From the NCBI RefSeq assembly GCF_001282625.1, contig NZ_CTEJ01000002.1, positions 870,501 through 934,500 of the forward strand: DNA of 64,000 bases, written 5' to 3'. Below are positions 8,583-18,365 of this stretch, piece after piece; within the stretch, counting starts at the first letter, position 1; each line of letters opens with the position of its first letter. The position numbers were made by a program, and so were the translations under genes. The stretch comes from Lascolabacillus massiliensis. GTDB taxonomy: Bacteria > Bacteroidota > Bacteroidia > Bacteroidales > Dysgonomonadaceae. The notes beneath the pieces were generated by a model. That model made no database searches. It saw only the letters and a list, made by a program, of their open reading frames with translations, and had not been told where the DNA came from.

Positions 8583-9395
8583 TTTTGCTGATGCAACATT
8601 AATTGATGGTTTAATATCCATAGGTTCCGATGATGAAAATGGTATCGGCGCGTTAGAAAACAACATAAGAGGATATGTTGAAACAAGGCTGGCATCCTCT
8701 ATTCTTACAATTGCAACAGGCAATGATGAGGATGATCCTTCTTTACTTTCAACTACTTCTAATATCGTAAAAGCAACCACTCCTAGATTTTCCCCTTTTA
8801 AGTTTGCATAAAATGGAGTGTAGTTTACAGACAAGTCATCTTCATATACAACTGCATAGACTGTTTTCCCTTTCAGCATAGAAATACCGGATGCACGTAA
8901 TGGAACAACTCCAGGCACTTTTTCAAGATGCTCTTCGTTTCCATTATATCCTAAACCGGGACCAGCCATAAAGTAGTTAAACGAGCCGTCTGAGCCTGGG
9001 CCGGCATCTGACCAGCTAGTTGGAATATAAGTAGGTGCAAACCACCCCTCATCGCCAACCTGACCTGTAAATAACGGAATCTGCTTTCCTACATTTTCTT
9101 TGAAATATGGCAATATTTTGCGAAGACCAATTTCTGAAATATTACCGTTTATCTCCCAATCTTTAAACATATTGGGCTCACTGTCATTGTCAATACTTTC
9201 CTCATCAATGAGAAGAAATACCGCACCAGAAGATTTAGACTTTGGATAGCTTTTTTCTACTTCTTCACTATAAAGTCCACTTCTGTTATCGAAACTGTCC
9301 ATTTTGTCATCAATATATGTACATGAACAAACAACACATACTACCAGCATCACTGAAGATATTTTCAGGAGCTTGCTAAAATTAATCTGTTTCAT
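8565..9395 (-). CDS. hypothetical lipoprotein
   Basis: 276 aa. N-terminal hydrophobic stretch and lipobox (VVCVVCSCTYIDD, Cys ~25) predict an outer-membrane or surface lipoprotein. The remainder is acidic and Ser/Gly-rich with no motif I recognise (for example IPTSWSDAGPGSDGS and FMAGPGLGYNG). Beta-rich content is suggested. It is convergent with, and overlaps by 18 bases, the C40 peptidase gene. Function unknown. Confidence 0.7.
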   Translation of the reverse strand: MKQINFSKLLKISSVMLVVCVVCSCTYIDDKMDSFDNRSGLYSEEVEKSYPKSKSSGAVFLLIDEESIDNDSEPNMFKDWEINGNISEIGLRKILPYFKENVGKQIPLFTGQVGDEGWFAPTYIPTSWSDAGPGSDGSFNYFMAGPGLGYNGNEEHLEKVPGVVPLRASGISMLKGKTVYAVVYEDDLSVNYTPFYANLKGENLGVVAFTILEVVESKEGSSSSLPVAIVRIEDASLVSTYPLMLFSNAPIPFSSSEPMDIKPSINVASAKLVDAW

Positions 9396-9537
9396 AACGA
9401 TATTTTTACGTTAATTGATTGTAAACCACAAAAATGAGAATAATTAAATTATTATAGAAATTAAATGGATGTTATTCTATTTTTTTAATTACCACATATC
9501 GTTGTTAACATAGTTTTGCCCTTTTTGATTGCACATA

Positions 9538-9553
9538 TTGGACAGTTGTCCAA
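9538..9553. promoter_or_regulatory. 16-bp palindrome, possible operator
   Basis: TTGGACAGTTGTCCAA: 7-base arms with a 2-base centre, in the 260-base divergent region between the lipoprotein gene (8565-9395) and prfB. Symmetry of this size fits a dimeric repressor site; no cognate regulator is adjacent. Confidence 0.35.
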
Positions 9554-9624
9554 AATATGCATATAAAGAATGTGCCATCTTTCATTATTGTATTGAAAAT
9601 GATTCATGTTTGCCTCATTTTATG

Positions 9625-9632
9625 TATTTTTG
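9625..9632 (+). promoter_or_regulatory. prfB promoter -7 element
   Basis: TATTTTTG (TAnnTTTG) 24 bases before the prfB ATG at 9656. Confidence 0.5.
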
Positions 9633-9655
9633 TCCTCGAATTTAAAAAAACGATT

Positions 9656-10766
9656 ATGATTACAGCAGACCAGCTTAAAGATGTGCTGGAGCGCGAGAAA
9701 GCGCTGAGGGGGTATCTTTGACATCGATTCAAAGACCATACAGTTAGAAGAAGAGGAACTTAGGACTCAATCGCCTGATTTCTGGAGCGATGCAAAATCT
9801 GCCGAAGCCCAGATGAAAGTGGTAAGAGAACTTAAATTTTGGATAAATTCCTATAATGAGGTTAAGTCAGCTGCTGATGAACTGGAGCTGGCTTTTGACT
9901 TTGTAAAAGATGGCATTGTTACTGAAGAAGAGGTCCAGAAAAGTTACGAACATGCTATTGCATTAATAGAGGATCTTGAACTTAAAAACATGCTCAGAAG
10001 AGAGGAGGATAAGCTTGGAGCAGTTTTAAAGATAAATGCAGGGGCTGGTGGTACAGAAAGTCAGGACTGGGCTTCGATGCTCTTCAGGATGTATCAGAGA
10101 TGGTGCGAAAGTAAAAACTACAAAACTACTGTTACAAACTGGCAGGATGGTGATGATGCAGGTATAAAAACCGCTACACTTCAGGTTGAAGGAGAACTGG
10201 CATATGGTTTTCTAAAAAGTGAAAACGGGGTACATCGTTTGGTTCGTGTTTCCCCTTTCAATGCACAGGGAAAACGTATGACATCTTTTGCATCGGTATT
10301 TGTGGTTCCACTTGTGGATGATTCTATCGAAATAGAGATTAATCCGGCCAACTTAAGCTGGGACACTTTCCGTTCATCAGGTGCTGGAGGACAGAATGTA
10401 AACAAAGTGGAAACAGGTGTTCGTCTTCACTATAATTATAAAGACCCTGATACCGGCGAGGAACAGGAGATAGTGATAGAAAATACCGAGAGCCGCTCTC
10501 AGATGGGTAACCGTGAAAACGCCCTTCGTCTTTTGAAATCGCAGCTATATGAAATAGAGCTGGAGAAAAGGCGTGCAGCACAGGCAGCTATTGAAGCGGG
10601 TAAAAAGAAAATTGAGTGGGGCTCACAAATCAGAAGTTATGTATTTGACGATCGCAGAGTGAAAGATCACAGAACAAATTATCAGACATCTGACGTTAAT
10701 GGTGTTATGGATGGAGATATTGATGCATTTATTAAAGCATACCTGATGGAATATGGTGGTGAATAA
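9656..10766 (+). CDS. prfB: peptide chain release factor 2 (programmed +1 frameshift)
   Basis: Join 9656-9718 and 9720-10766, 369 aa. The first 21 codons start at ATG 9656 (MITADQLKDVLEREKAL) and run to an in-frame TGA at 9719-9721. Skipping T9719 continues CTT-GAC in the +1 frame (LDIDSKTIQ). This is the classical RF2 autoregulation: low RF2 slows recognition of its own UGA and favours frameshifting. The rest has the RF2 hallmarks: the GGQ hydrolysis motif in SSGAGGQNVNKVETGVRL and a class II codon-recognition region around KTATLQVEGE/SENGVHRLVR. RF2 terminates at UGA and UAA. The AI-2E permease gene follows after 23 bases. Confidence 0.95.
9707..9722 (+). promoter_or_regulatory. prfB programmed frameshift site
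   Basis: AGGGGGTATCTTTGAC: an internal Shine-Dalgarno-like AGGGGG, three bases, then the slip codon CTT and UGA followed by C (a weak stop context). It matches the canonical RF2 site almost base for base. Confidence 0.93.
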
Positions 10767-10789
10767 TATATAATTGTAATTAAGGTGTC

Positions 10790-11830
10790 ATGAACTCAGA
10801 TAAGAGGAATTCAGTCTATAGATATGTCTTAGTTGGATTTATTCTATTACTGTCTATAATCATTTTTACAGAAATGAGATACTATCTGGGTGGATTTATG
10901 GCAGCAATTGCAATGTACTCCATTCTAAGAAGCCTGATGATTAAATTGGTTGAACAGCACAAACTGAGTCGCGGTTTGAGCGCATCAATCATTGTATTAG
11001 GTTCTGTAATATTTTTTCTATTACCGCTTACAGGAATAGGTTTTTTGGTGGCAGATACGATATCCGGCATCAACATTAATCCTGAACAAATTAAAATCTA
11101 TATTGAAGAGTTTGTTTCGGAAGTTGAAAGGAAAGCAGGAATTGAAATATTTACACCAGAAAACCTATCTTTCATACCTGATGCAGGCAAATCATTTATG
11201 CAAATAATGGCTTCAAGTCTCAGCTCTATGGTAATGAACAGTGTAATAGCAATTTTTGTACTATATTTTATGTTAGTAAGCTATAACAACCTGGAGGTGG
11301 TAATAATGGAGACATTACCGTTTTCTGAAGAGAATAAAACAATACTCAGGCAGGAGACAAGAGCAATTATACTCTCAAACACTATCGGTATTCCTGTAGT
11401 TGCATTATCTCAGGCAGCTCTTGCATACGTCGGATACTTATTCTTAGGTGTAAATAATCCTCTTGTGTATGCAATATTAGTTGCTTTTACAACTGTAATT
11501 CCTGTTGTTGGTACCTCTTTAGTGTGGGTGCCGGTTGGACTTTCAGCAATTCTGACAGGTGATATTTTACGAGGGATTCTGTTATTGGCTTATGGTTTGG
11601 CAATCATTGGCGGTTCAGATGCAGTAATCCGTTTTGTACTTCAGAAAAAACTGGCAAATATACATCCGCTGATAACTTTTTTTGGAGTACTGACAGGTCT
11701 GGCCATGTTTGGTTTCTGGGGGATAATTTTTGGTCCTCTACTACTCTCTTTATTACTGCTGCTATTCAATATGTACAGACATGATTATATAAAAGAGTCA
11801 AACGTAAATCCCCGCATAGCAAGCAAATAA
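10790..11830 (+). CDS. AI-2E/PerM-family transporter
   Basis: 346 aa integral membrane protein with about eight hydrophobic helices (for example YVLVGFILLLSIIIF, SASIIVLGSVIFFLLPLTGIG, MVMNSVIAIFVLYFMLVSY, LVAFTTVIPVVGTSLVWVPVG, LAMFGFWGIIFGPLLLSLL). The conserved late segment TTVIPVVGTSLVWVP and the GFWGIIFGPLLLS ending identify the AI-2E transporter family. Despite the name most members have no proven autoinducer role; some act in ion or small-molecule efflux. Probably cotranscribed with prfB. Confidence 0.85.
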   Translation: MNSDKRNSVYRYVLVGFILLLSIIIFTEMRYYLGGFMAAIAMYSILRSLMIKLVEQHKLSRGLSASIIVLGSVIFFLLPLTGIGFLVADTISGININPEQIKIYIEEFVSEVERKAGIEIFTPENLSFIPDAGKSFMQIMASSLSSMVMNSVIAIFVLYFMLVSYNNLEVVIMETLPFSEENKTILRQETRAIILSNTIGIPVVALSQAALAYVGYLFLGVNNPLVYAILVAFTTVIPVVGTSLVWVPVGLSAILTGDILRGILLLAYGLAIIGGSDAVIRFVLQKKLANIHPLITFFGVLTGLAMFGFWGIIFGPLLLSLLLLLFNMYRHDYIKESNVNPRIASK

Positions 11831-11844
11831 GAGTGTAACAAAAA

Positions 11845-12606
11845 CTAAAACACCTTCTCTATAGAGAGTCCAAACAGAGCAAAGTCATATTTTGCAGGAT
11901 CATCATTATCAAGTAACCTTAGATTTTCATAAAGCTCCAGAGCTGTTTTCCAGTCGGTCTGCTTCCTGGTAATTAGTCCCAACTTCCTTGCAGTCCTGTC
12001 AACATGCACATCAATAGGGCAAATTAACGAACTTTGCGGAATACGTTTCCAGAGACCAAAATCTACACCTTTATCATCATCCCTTACCATCCATCTCAAG
12101 TACATATTCAACCTCTTGCATGCTGAATTGCGGGCGGGTGTTGCCACATGCTTTCGTGTTCTGAGAGGGGCATCCGGACTATTAAAAAAGTTATATTCAA
12201 AACCAACAAGCGAGTCTTCCATAGATATAAATCTGCCATTGGAGAGAAATGCATCTTCCAGAGAATCGTTTTCATTATAAAACCTACAAAGAAAATCTAC
12301 AAAATAGAGTAAATCTGTATCGTTGAAGGTTCGATGCTTAAAACCTAAAAGATTTTTCAAATCTTCTTCTCCGTGACCTGTTATAAACTTATAGGGTTCA
12401 TTGTCGAATCTGACAGCGAGTTCTTTACACTTGTTTATAATTGTTTTTCTCTGACCCCAGGCTAGCGTTGCAGCAAAGAAGCCCATGATTTCTTTGTCCT
12501 GCTTACCACTAAAACTATGTGGTATTGAAATGGGGTCATCTATTACAAAGGAAGGATTGTTATAATAATCTGCTTTTTCATCAAGCAGTTCTTTTAATTT
12601 GATCAT
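11845..12606 (-). CDS. TIGR02757 family protein (HhH/DUF2400)
   Basis: 253 aa. Contains the family's conserved blocks: FFAATLAWGQRKTIINKCKEL, FKHRTFNDTDLLYFV, RLNMYLRWMVRDDDKGVDFGLW and the metal/phosphate-binding looking CPIDVHVDRTARKLGL. The last two blocks resemble helix-hairpin-helix DNA glycosylase folds, so a nucleic-acid role is possible, but no activity is known for this family. TAATTTTG at 12627-12634 (minus strand) is a likely promoter element. It converges on the AI-2E gene 15 bases away. Confidence 0.85.
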   Translation of the reverse strand: MIKLKELLDEKADYYNNPSFVIDDPISIPHSFSGKQDKEIMGFFAATLAWGQRKTIINKCKELAVRFDNEPYKFITGHGEEDLKNLLGFKHRTFNDTDLLYFVDFLCRFYNENDSLEDAFLSNGRFISMEDSLVGFEYNFFNSPDAPLRTRKHVATPARNSACKRLNMYLRWMVRDDDKGVDFGLWKRIPQSSLICPIDVHVDRTARKLGLITRKQTDWKTALELYENLRLLDNDDPAKYDFALFGLSIEKVF

Positions 12607-12626
12607 AGAAGTATATTTATTCTCTG

Positions 12627-12634
12627 CAAAATTA
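12627..12634 (-). promoter_or_regulatory. -7 promoter element for the TIGR02757 gene
   Basis: Minus strand TAATTTTG (TAnnTTTG) 21 bases before the start codon at 12606; back to back with the protease promoter at 12656. Confidence 0.5.
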
Positions 12635-12655
12635 CTACTATTTCTTAAAAAACCT

Positions 12656-12663
12656 TACATTTG
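12656..12663 (+). promoter_or_regulatory. -7 promoter element for the secreted protease gene
   Basis: TACATTTG (TAnnTTTG). Because it overlaps the upstream in-frame TTG at 12661, it argues for translation starting at ATG 12691. Confidence 0.5.
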
Positions 12664-12690
12664 TGTTCACATCCATTATTAAACCATTTA

Positions 12691-14946
12691 ATGAGACGCG
12701 AATTCTTTTTTCTATTTACCTTTATTATACTCTCCCACACTTTAAAGGGTCAAATAAGTCACGGAGGACAACCATTACCTTTGAATACTGATGCAGGTGT
12801 TAGAGTTTTCGCTCCTGCTGCCGATCTTTTTATCGATATGCCAAAATTCAACGAGCAGGAAGCTTTATGGCGGTCTGGTCTGGAAAATTCAAAATTCAAG
12901 AGTCTGGAGTTTGCTCATAAATTTGATGTTCATTTAAGACCCGATAACTCCGGAATAAACTTTACTGTCGGAAATATAAATGTATGGCGAGTGGGAATTC
13001 GCTCAAAAAATGCATACTCTTTAAATATTCTTTTCTCAAAATTCAAACTTTCCAAAGGTGCTAAAGTGTTTGTCTATAATTCCGATCAGACAGAGATACT
13101 TGGATCCTTTACTCATGAAAACAACAGTGACCTGAACCTGTTGCCAGTTCAGCCTATTGGAGGAGACGAACTTATTGTAGAATACCAGGTTCCTATAGAT
13201 GAAGCTACGCAAAGTGAAATAGAGATAGGAGAGGTGAACCATGACTTTATAGGAATATTCAGAGCAACAGAACCAAGGGATCCTTCTCAATCCTGTCATC
13301 CCAACTTAATCTGTTATCCTGAAAATATTCAGCCGGGAAGCGGAGTTGTGGCTCTGATTATAAATGGAACAATTTATTGCACGGGTAGTCTTGTGAATAA
13401 TAGCTCTGAAGATGGAATACCATATATACTTACAGCTACACATTGTCTAAATTTTGATTATAGCGAGAGTTTCCTCAGAAACAGGCAATATAATGTAGTT
13501 GCAGGTAATATTGTAGCCTTTTTTAATTATAATTCACCTGTTTGCTCACCGGACATTAGAGGACCTTTACAGATGTCAATGGCATCGGCTGACTCTGTAC
13601 TTATTAGTGAACGACACGATATCTCTCTGTTGAAATTAAAACAGGCTCCTCCTAAAGAATATCAACCATACTATCTGGGATGGAATGCGGGAAATGACTC
13701 CGGTTCATCTTCCTTAGCTCCATTTCATGGAATACATCACCCTAATGGAGGAATAAAAAAAGTAGCTATTGAAGAGAGCTCTCTTGCGGTTGGTACTTTT
13801 AGCGACCCTACTTCTAAATATAACATGGAGCCAAACTCATTTTGGGTAGTGAGAGAATGGGAGACAGCTGCTACTGAAGCTGGTTCATCAGGATCGCCTC
13901 TACTTGACAGACAAAAAAGGATAGTAGGAACTCTTACTGGTGGTGAGTCTTTTTGTTCTTCTACCCGTGGACCAGATATCTATGCTTCTTTAAACAAGTT
14001 CTGGAATGTGCAAGGCTCACTTAATAATCCAAACCCTATTAGCTATTACCTTGATCCTGCTGGAACAGGTGTAAACAGGATTGATGGATTTAATCCCTAT
14101 TCTGACGAGCCTTATACAAAAAGCCACAACTATAGAACTGATGAAAATGCTACCGAGCTATATTTTGAGTCTGTACCTATGTTTGCTACTAACAATACAT
14201 TTGGTTATAACGAATTTGCCGAAGAGTTCTTTGCAAAAGAGAATATACAGCTAAGAGGAATTTTTATTTCATCTCCTTCTACCGGTGATATCTCAAATAA
14301 AAATATAAGAATCAGAATTTACACAGGTGATAATGGACCACAGAATCTGATTCAGGAGATACCCTTTAATTATAGTTACAGATACTATGGGAATCAGAGT
14401 TTCAATTATGCCAATAGGGATATGAGGCATAACGTGGAGAATTATATAGAACTGCCAGAACCAATTACACTTAACGGCAGTTTTTACATTTCATATTATG
14501 AAGCTAATGGAATACCAAACGGATTTTCAGTATTTAATACAGAGCAACGTAAGTTAGGATCAGGTATAATATCTACAGCTTGGATGAAAAACGCTACAGG
14601 ATGGGTACGCTCATCTGAAAATATGGAAAACCCTGCCAACACCTCTCTTCTGATTGCACCGTATATAATAGGCAATAGAGAGATTAAGGTAGAACCGGAT
14701 CTTGACCAGACTACAATATCGGTATATTACTCGGGTGAGGTCAAACGTATCTTTATTGAGTCAAACGATGATCTGCTTGAATGGGAGATATTTTATGTTT
14801 CAGGACAAAAAATACATCAGGAAAGTACAGATATAAGCTTGAACAGAACATCCTATTCGGCAGTACATCTGCCTAAAGGAGTATATATAGTAAAAGTAAA
14901 AACAGTTAATGGAACAACAAGTGCAAAAAAGGTTTTAGTGATCTAG
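12691..14946 (+). CDS. secreted trypsin-like serine protease with C-terminal T9SS sorting domain
   Basis: 751 aa from ATG 12691. Signal peptide (MRREFFFLFTFIILSHTLKG) then a ~170-residue N-terminal domain. The catalytic triad of an S1 peptidase is visible: His251 in LTATHCLNF, Asp310 in RHDISLLKL, Ser402 in AGSSGSPLLD. Cys pairs around YCTGSL/THCL and the overall layout resemble lysyl endopeptidases. A beta-rich region follows, and the last ~80 residues (WEIFYVSGQKIHQES, GVYIVKVKTVNGTTSAKKVLVI) form a type A T9SS C-terminal domain directing export and surface attachment. It implies a working type IX secretion system elsewhere. Substrate preference for Lys is inferred only. Confidence 0.85.
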   Translation: MRREFFFLFTFIILSHTLKGQISHGGQPLPLNTDAGVRVFAPAADLFIDMPKFNEQEALWRSGLENSKFKSLEFAHKFDVHLRPDNSGINFTVGNINVWRVGIRSKNAYSLNILFSKFKLSKGAKVFVYNSDQTEILGSFTHENNSDLNLLPVQPIGGDELIVEYQVPIDEATQSEIEIGEVNHDFIGIFRATEPRDPSQSCHPNLICYPENIQPGSGVVALIINGTIYCTGSLVNNSSEDGIPYILTATHCLNFDYSESFLRNRQYNVVAGNIVAFFNYNSPVCSPDIRGPLQMSMASADSVLISERHDISLLKLKQAPPKEYQPYYLGWNAGNDSGSSSLAPFHGIHHPNGGIKKVAIEESSLAVGTFSDPTSKYNMEPNSFWVVREWETAATEAGSSGSPLLDRQKRIVGTLTGGESFCSSTRGPDIYASLNKFWNVQGSLNNPNPISYYLDPAGTGVNRIDGFNPYSDEPYTKSHNYRTDENATELYFESVPMFATNNTFGYNEFAEEFFAKENIQLRGIFISSPSTGDISNKNIRIRIYTGDNGPQNLIQEIPFNYSYRYYGNQSFNYANRDMRHNVENYIELPEPITLNGSFYISYYEANGIPNGFSVFNTEQRKLGSGIISTAWMKNATGWVRSSENMENPANTSLLIAPYIIGNREIKVEPDLDQTTISVYYSGEVKRIFIESNDDLLEWEIFYVSGQKIHQESTDISLNRTSYSAVHLPKGVYIVKVKTVNGTTSAKKVLVI

Positions 14947-14959
14947 ATCACTTACAACT

Positions 14960-16654
14960 TTAAAAATCCACCACAAAATCTGAGATTTTCTCTATCTCCT
15001 CTTCAATCTGAATCTCCTCTGCTTCGGTAGTTTTATTTAACTGACTTTTCAGATAATCAGAAATTATATTACTCCCGACATGTTGATCTTCCTGATTTGA
15101 TTCCTGCTCCTTTTCAGCAGGTAAAGCTACAACTTTCTGTTCAACAATCAGTTGGTCATTTATATCGATTCTTGTTGACTTAAGATTATTCCATGAACGC
15201 AGTTGTGAAACAAGTACATTATTCTTTCTGGCAATTTCACCCAATGTATCACCCTTTTTAACTCTGTAATACGTATTTACAGTTGTAGTTTTGCCATCTG
15301 TAATGGTCTGTGCTAGTTGTTGCTGTGTCTCAGCCGATTGAGCAGGTGCAGCCCTCTTTCCCACAATAAGTCTCTTCCCTACACTCAGTCGATCAGAAGT
15401 TAATCCATTCCATGATTTAATCCTGGCAACCGTGGTTCCATTTCTTCTGGCAATTGTAGATAAATTATCACCTCTCTTAACCTGATAATAGACATCTGTT
15501 GTATTACCATCAGCAAGTGAGGCTGACCCATTCATATAGTCATCAGTGTATGTTCTGTGTGTAAAATATGTATCTCTGTTATAGTTTCTGATGGAATCAT
15601 TCTGATCTATGTAAGCATACATTTTTTCAGTTGGTAATACCAAAGCATACGACTTGTTCCCCGGAATTATATCCTTCTTATACTGGGGATTCAATCTTTT
15701 AATCTCGCTAACCGGCATATTAAGTACACCAGCAATCTGTTCAAAATGCATCTCTTCATTAACATGAACAGTATCCAAAGCTAATTCAGAACCATAAGCA
15801 CCGGCTGGACAAATATTATGATCGGCATAATGATTCATAATATAATTTGCTGCGATAAAAGCAGGCACATAACCCCTTGTTTCTCTGGGAAGACGATTAT
15901 AAATCTCCCAATAATCGCGCTTACCACCACTTCTTGCAATTGCTTTATTCACATTACCCGGCCCACAATTATATGCAGCAATAACCAAATTCCAGTCTCC
16001 ATATATAGTATAAAGATCTTTCAGATACTTTACTGCTGCCTGAGTAGATTTATAAGGGTCTCTGCGTTCATCTACAAGACTGTTCACTTCTAGTCCGTAA
16101 CCTTTACCCGTTTTAAGCATAAACTGCCATAATCCGGTAGCTCCTACGCGTGAAACTGCAGTTGGGTTTAAGGCTGACTCAATTACCGGAAGGTACTTTA
16201 ATTCAAGTGGCATTCCTTCTCTGTCGAGCGCCTCCTCAAACATTGGGAAATAATACTCCCCCAATGCAAGCATATAACTCACCTGATCTCTTCTTCTGCC
16301 TGCATACATCTCTATATGATTTTTCACCACCTGGTTATATGACAACTCCATAACGGTTGGTAAATCATATAACCTTTTGGCATATACAGAGTCGTGATAT
16401 GTAATGTTTGCACCCCTTGTACAATCCAGATCAGATTTTGATAAATCAAGTTGCCACTCATGCAGAAGAGTGCCAATATTTTCGGTCATACTTTCCGGAT
16501 ATACAATAGAACTATCACTTATTAATCCAGAATTGTTGTTTTGCGATCTTGAGTTTTCACTCTCATTATCATTCTTGTAACTGGTATTGTTTTGAGCATA
16601 TAAACCTAAGTTCCCAAATAAAAAAATCAATGATAATAGGACAGTATTTTTCAT
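14960..16654 (-). CDS. mltD: membrane-bound lytic murein transglycosylase D with two LysM domains
   Basis: 564 aa. Signal peptide (ends GLYAQ), a SLT domain (~95-290) with catalytic Glu in YLPVIESALNP, GATGLWQFM, and YNCGPGNVNKAI. Two LysM modules follow (YYQVKRGDNLSTIARRNG and YYRVKKGDTLGEIARKNN), then a Glu-rich tail. It cleaves the glycan strand non-hydrolytically, forming 1,6-anhydro-MurNAc. It is the last gene of parA-parB-DUF5683-mltD, a syntenic block in Bacteroidales; relA/spoT, which often follows, is absent here and replaced by the convergent protease gene. Confidence 0.93.
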   Translation of the reverse strand: MKNTVLLSLIFLFGNLGLYAQNNTSYKNDNESENSRSQNNNSGLISDSSIVYPESMTENIGTLLHEWQLDLSKSDLDCTRGANITYHDSVYAKRLYDLPTVMELSYNQVVKNHIEMYAGRRRDQVSYMLALGEYYFPMFEEALDREGMPLELKYLPVIESALNPTAVSRVGATGLWQFMLKTGKGYGLEVNSLVDERRDPYKSTQAAVKYLKDLYTIYGDWNLVIAAYNCGPGNVNKAIARSGGKRDYWEIYNRLPRETRGYVPAFIAANYIMNHYADHNICPAGAYGSELALDTVHVNEEMHFEQIAGVLNMPVSEIKRLNPQYKKDIIPGNKSYALVLPTEKMYAYIDQNDSIRNYNRDTYFTHRTYTDDYMNGSASLADGNTTDVYYQVKRGDNLSTIARRNGTTVARIKSWNGLTSDRLSVGKRLIVGKRAAPAQSAETQQQLAQTITDGKTTTVNTYYRVKKGDTLGEIARKNNVLVSQLRSWNNLKSTRIDINDQLIVEQKVVALPAEKEQESNQEDQHVGSNIISDYLKSQLNKTTEAEEIQIEEEIEKISDFVVDF

Positions 16655-16698
16655 ATCAGGATTTCCTCTTTATTCAATATTTTATCTGATATTAAAAT

Positions 16699-17424
16699 CT
16701 AAAAATTAATACTCCATTGCAGACCATAGGAGCTTCCCATGTAGTTAGGCCTTTCTTCCCTTAAAAGTGCAGGCTCTATTCGCATAGATAAATCAGGACT
16801 CATATCAAAATCAAACAATTGAGCATCAACATAAGAATCAACAATTGCAAGTAAGTATAAAGCAAAAGTCCCAATTATACTCAAATCACGATAATATCTG
16901 TAATAGTCCTTCCTTTGCTGAAGAACATCCGTGAACCATTTTTGATCTACTGATTCAGGATCCATGCCAAATGGCAGCAGATTTTGCCACCTGTTAGTCT
17001 CAGGATTGCTATCCATAATATCTTGATACCCCCCAAGATAATCACTGTAATAACCGTTATTCCAAGTTATTGCATATGTAAACCCCACAAAACCACCGTA
17101 CAAGATAGGTAATTTCCAGTACTTTCTATTATAAATCTGACCCAGACCCGGAAAAATGGCTGAATATATTACAGCCTTCCTGGGTGTAGGTTTAAACATA
17201 TACATAGGAGCGGAGAACTTATCTGAATATGTTTCAGGAAGTAAAAGTGGTGATTTTCTGTCTATTACAACAACATCAGCTGAATCACCCTCAATCGCAA
17301 AAGTTGAATCCTTTGCAACTATCTGTAATGAATCAGTATGTTGTTGAGTAGAAAAAATCTGTGCATGCAATCCGGCAGAATAAAATATAAACAGCAGAAA
17401 AACATGCAATCCGGAAACCTTCAT
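16699..17424 (-). CDS. DUF5683 protein
   Basis: 241 aa. Signal peptide (ending GLHAQ), then the characteristic block PTPRKAVIYSAIFPGLGQIYNRKYWKLPILYGGFVGFTYAITWNN (~84-128) with hydrophobic segments, and DYYRYYRDLSIIGTFALYLLAIVDSYVDAQLFDFDMSPDLS near the end. Consistent with an envelope protein of unknown function confined to Bacteroidota. It sits 10 bases after parB and 45 before mltD, suggesting a link between chromosome segregation and cell wall genes by operon only. Confidence 0.88.
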   Translation of the reverse strand: MKVSGLHVFLLFIFYSAGLHAQIFSTQQHTDSLQIVAKDSTFAIEGDSADVVVIDRKSPLLLPETYSDKFSAPMYMFKPTPRKAVIYSAIFPGLGQIYNRKYWKLPILYGGFVGFTYAITWNNGYYSDYLGGYQDIMDSNPETNRWQNLLPFGMDPESVDQKWFTDVLQQRKDYYRYYRDLSIIGTFALYLLAIVDSYVDAQLFDFDMSPDLSMRIEPALLREERPNYMGSSYGLQWSINF

Positions 17425-17434
17425 ACTAAATTTG

Positions 17435-18340
17435 TTATTTCATTTTATCGAACATAACTATAATTCTTTCCAGTTCATCTGACGAATTAAAAGGAATTGT
17501 AATCTTCCCTTTTCCATTCTTATTATAGGAGAACTGAACATCTGTTTCAAAATAGGAAGAGAGATGCTTCTTTAAAATTTCGAAGTCATCCGATAATTTC
17601 TGTTTTGTTTTCTTATTTTCTGATTTTGTACTTTTACCTTCGGGATTTATGATATCCTCAATCTGCTTTCCATCACTATACTCTCTTACAATTGTCTCTA
17701 CGTTTCGCACAGAAAGACCTTCTTGTAATATAACATTATAAAGTGAAAGCTGAGCAACAGGATCGTTCATGGTTACCAAAGCTCGTGCATGACCCATATC
17801 TATCTTTTTATCTTTGACACCCATTTGAACTTCAGCAGGCAATTTTAAAAGACGCAGGTAGTTAGCTACAGTGGCTCTTTTTTTCCCTACTCTTTCACTA
17901 AGCTGCTCCTGAGTCAAAGATAGTGTGTTGATAAGTTTCTGATAAGCCAATGCAATCTCTATGGAGTTAAGATCTTCACGCTGAATGTTTTCAATCAGCG
18001 CCATCTCCATAGTCTCATCATCATCGGCAGTTTTTATATATGCAGGTATTGACGTTAATCCTGCCATCAACGATGCGCGGTAACGTCTCTCTCCGGCAAT
18101 TATTTCATAAGAATCTTCATCAATCTCTCTTAAAGTAATAGGTTGAACAAGACCGATTGATTTTATTGAAGCTGCAAGCTCCTGAAGAGCCTCTTCATCG
18201 AAAGACCTTCTTGGTTGATCAGGATTTGGTGCAATTTTATGAAGTTCAACCTCACTAATTGATGAGGAGCCCTGTGTATCGCCTTCATTAAAGGTTATCA
18301 GTGCATCCAATCCTCGTCCTAATGCATTCTTTTTTGCCAT
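17435..18340 (-). CDS. parB: chromosome partitioning protein ParB
   Basis: 301 aa. N-terminal KKNALGRGLDALI; ParB/Srx domain (~30-120) with the CTP-binding GERRYRASLMAGL and ENIQREDLNSIEIA box; helix-turn-helix (LTQEQLSERVGKKRATVANYLRLLKLP); C-terminal dimerisation region. ParB binds parS, slides as a CTP-dependent clamp and stimulates ParA. 25 bases after parA. I did not find a convincing parS palindrome in the window. Confidence 0.95.
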   Translation of the reverse strand: MAKKNALGRGLDALITFNEGDTQGSSSISEVELHKIAPNPDQPRRSFDEEALQELAASIKSIGLVQPITLREIDEDSYEIIAGERRYRASLMAGLTSIPAYIKTADDDETMEMALIENIQREDLNSIEIALAYQKLINTLSLTQEQLSERVGKKRATVANYLRLLKLPAEVQMGVKDKKIDMGHARALVTMNDPVAQLSLYNVILQEGLSVRNVETIVREYSDGKQIEDIINPEGKSTKSENKKTKQKLSDDFEILKKHLSSYFETDVQFSYNKNGKGKITIPFNSSDELERIIVMFDKMK

Positions 18341-18365
18341 AATTTAATTTGTCAGATCTACAAAG

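Noticed and set aside
9656-9812. prfB as a broken or truncated gene
   Set aside because: The in-frame stop lies in the exact programmed frameshift context, so this is a normal, functional release factor 2 gene.
14937-14952. 16-base palindrome AGTGATCTAGATCACT across the protease stop codon
   Set aside because: It covers the stop codon, lacks a T-tract and is not near a promoter; probably chance or at most a weak end structure.
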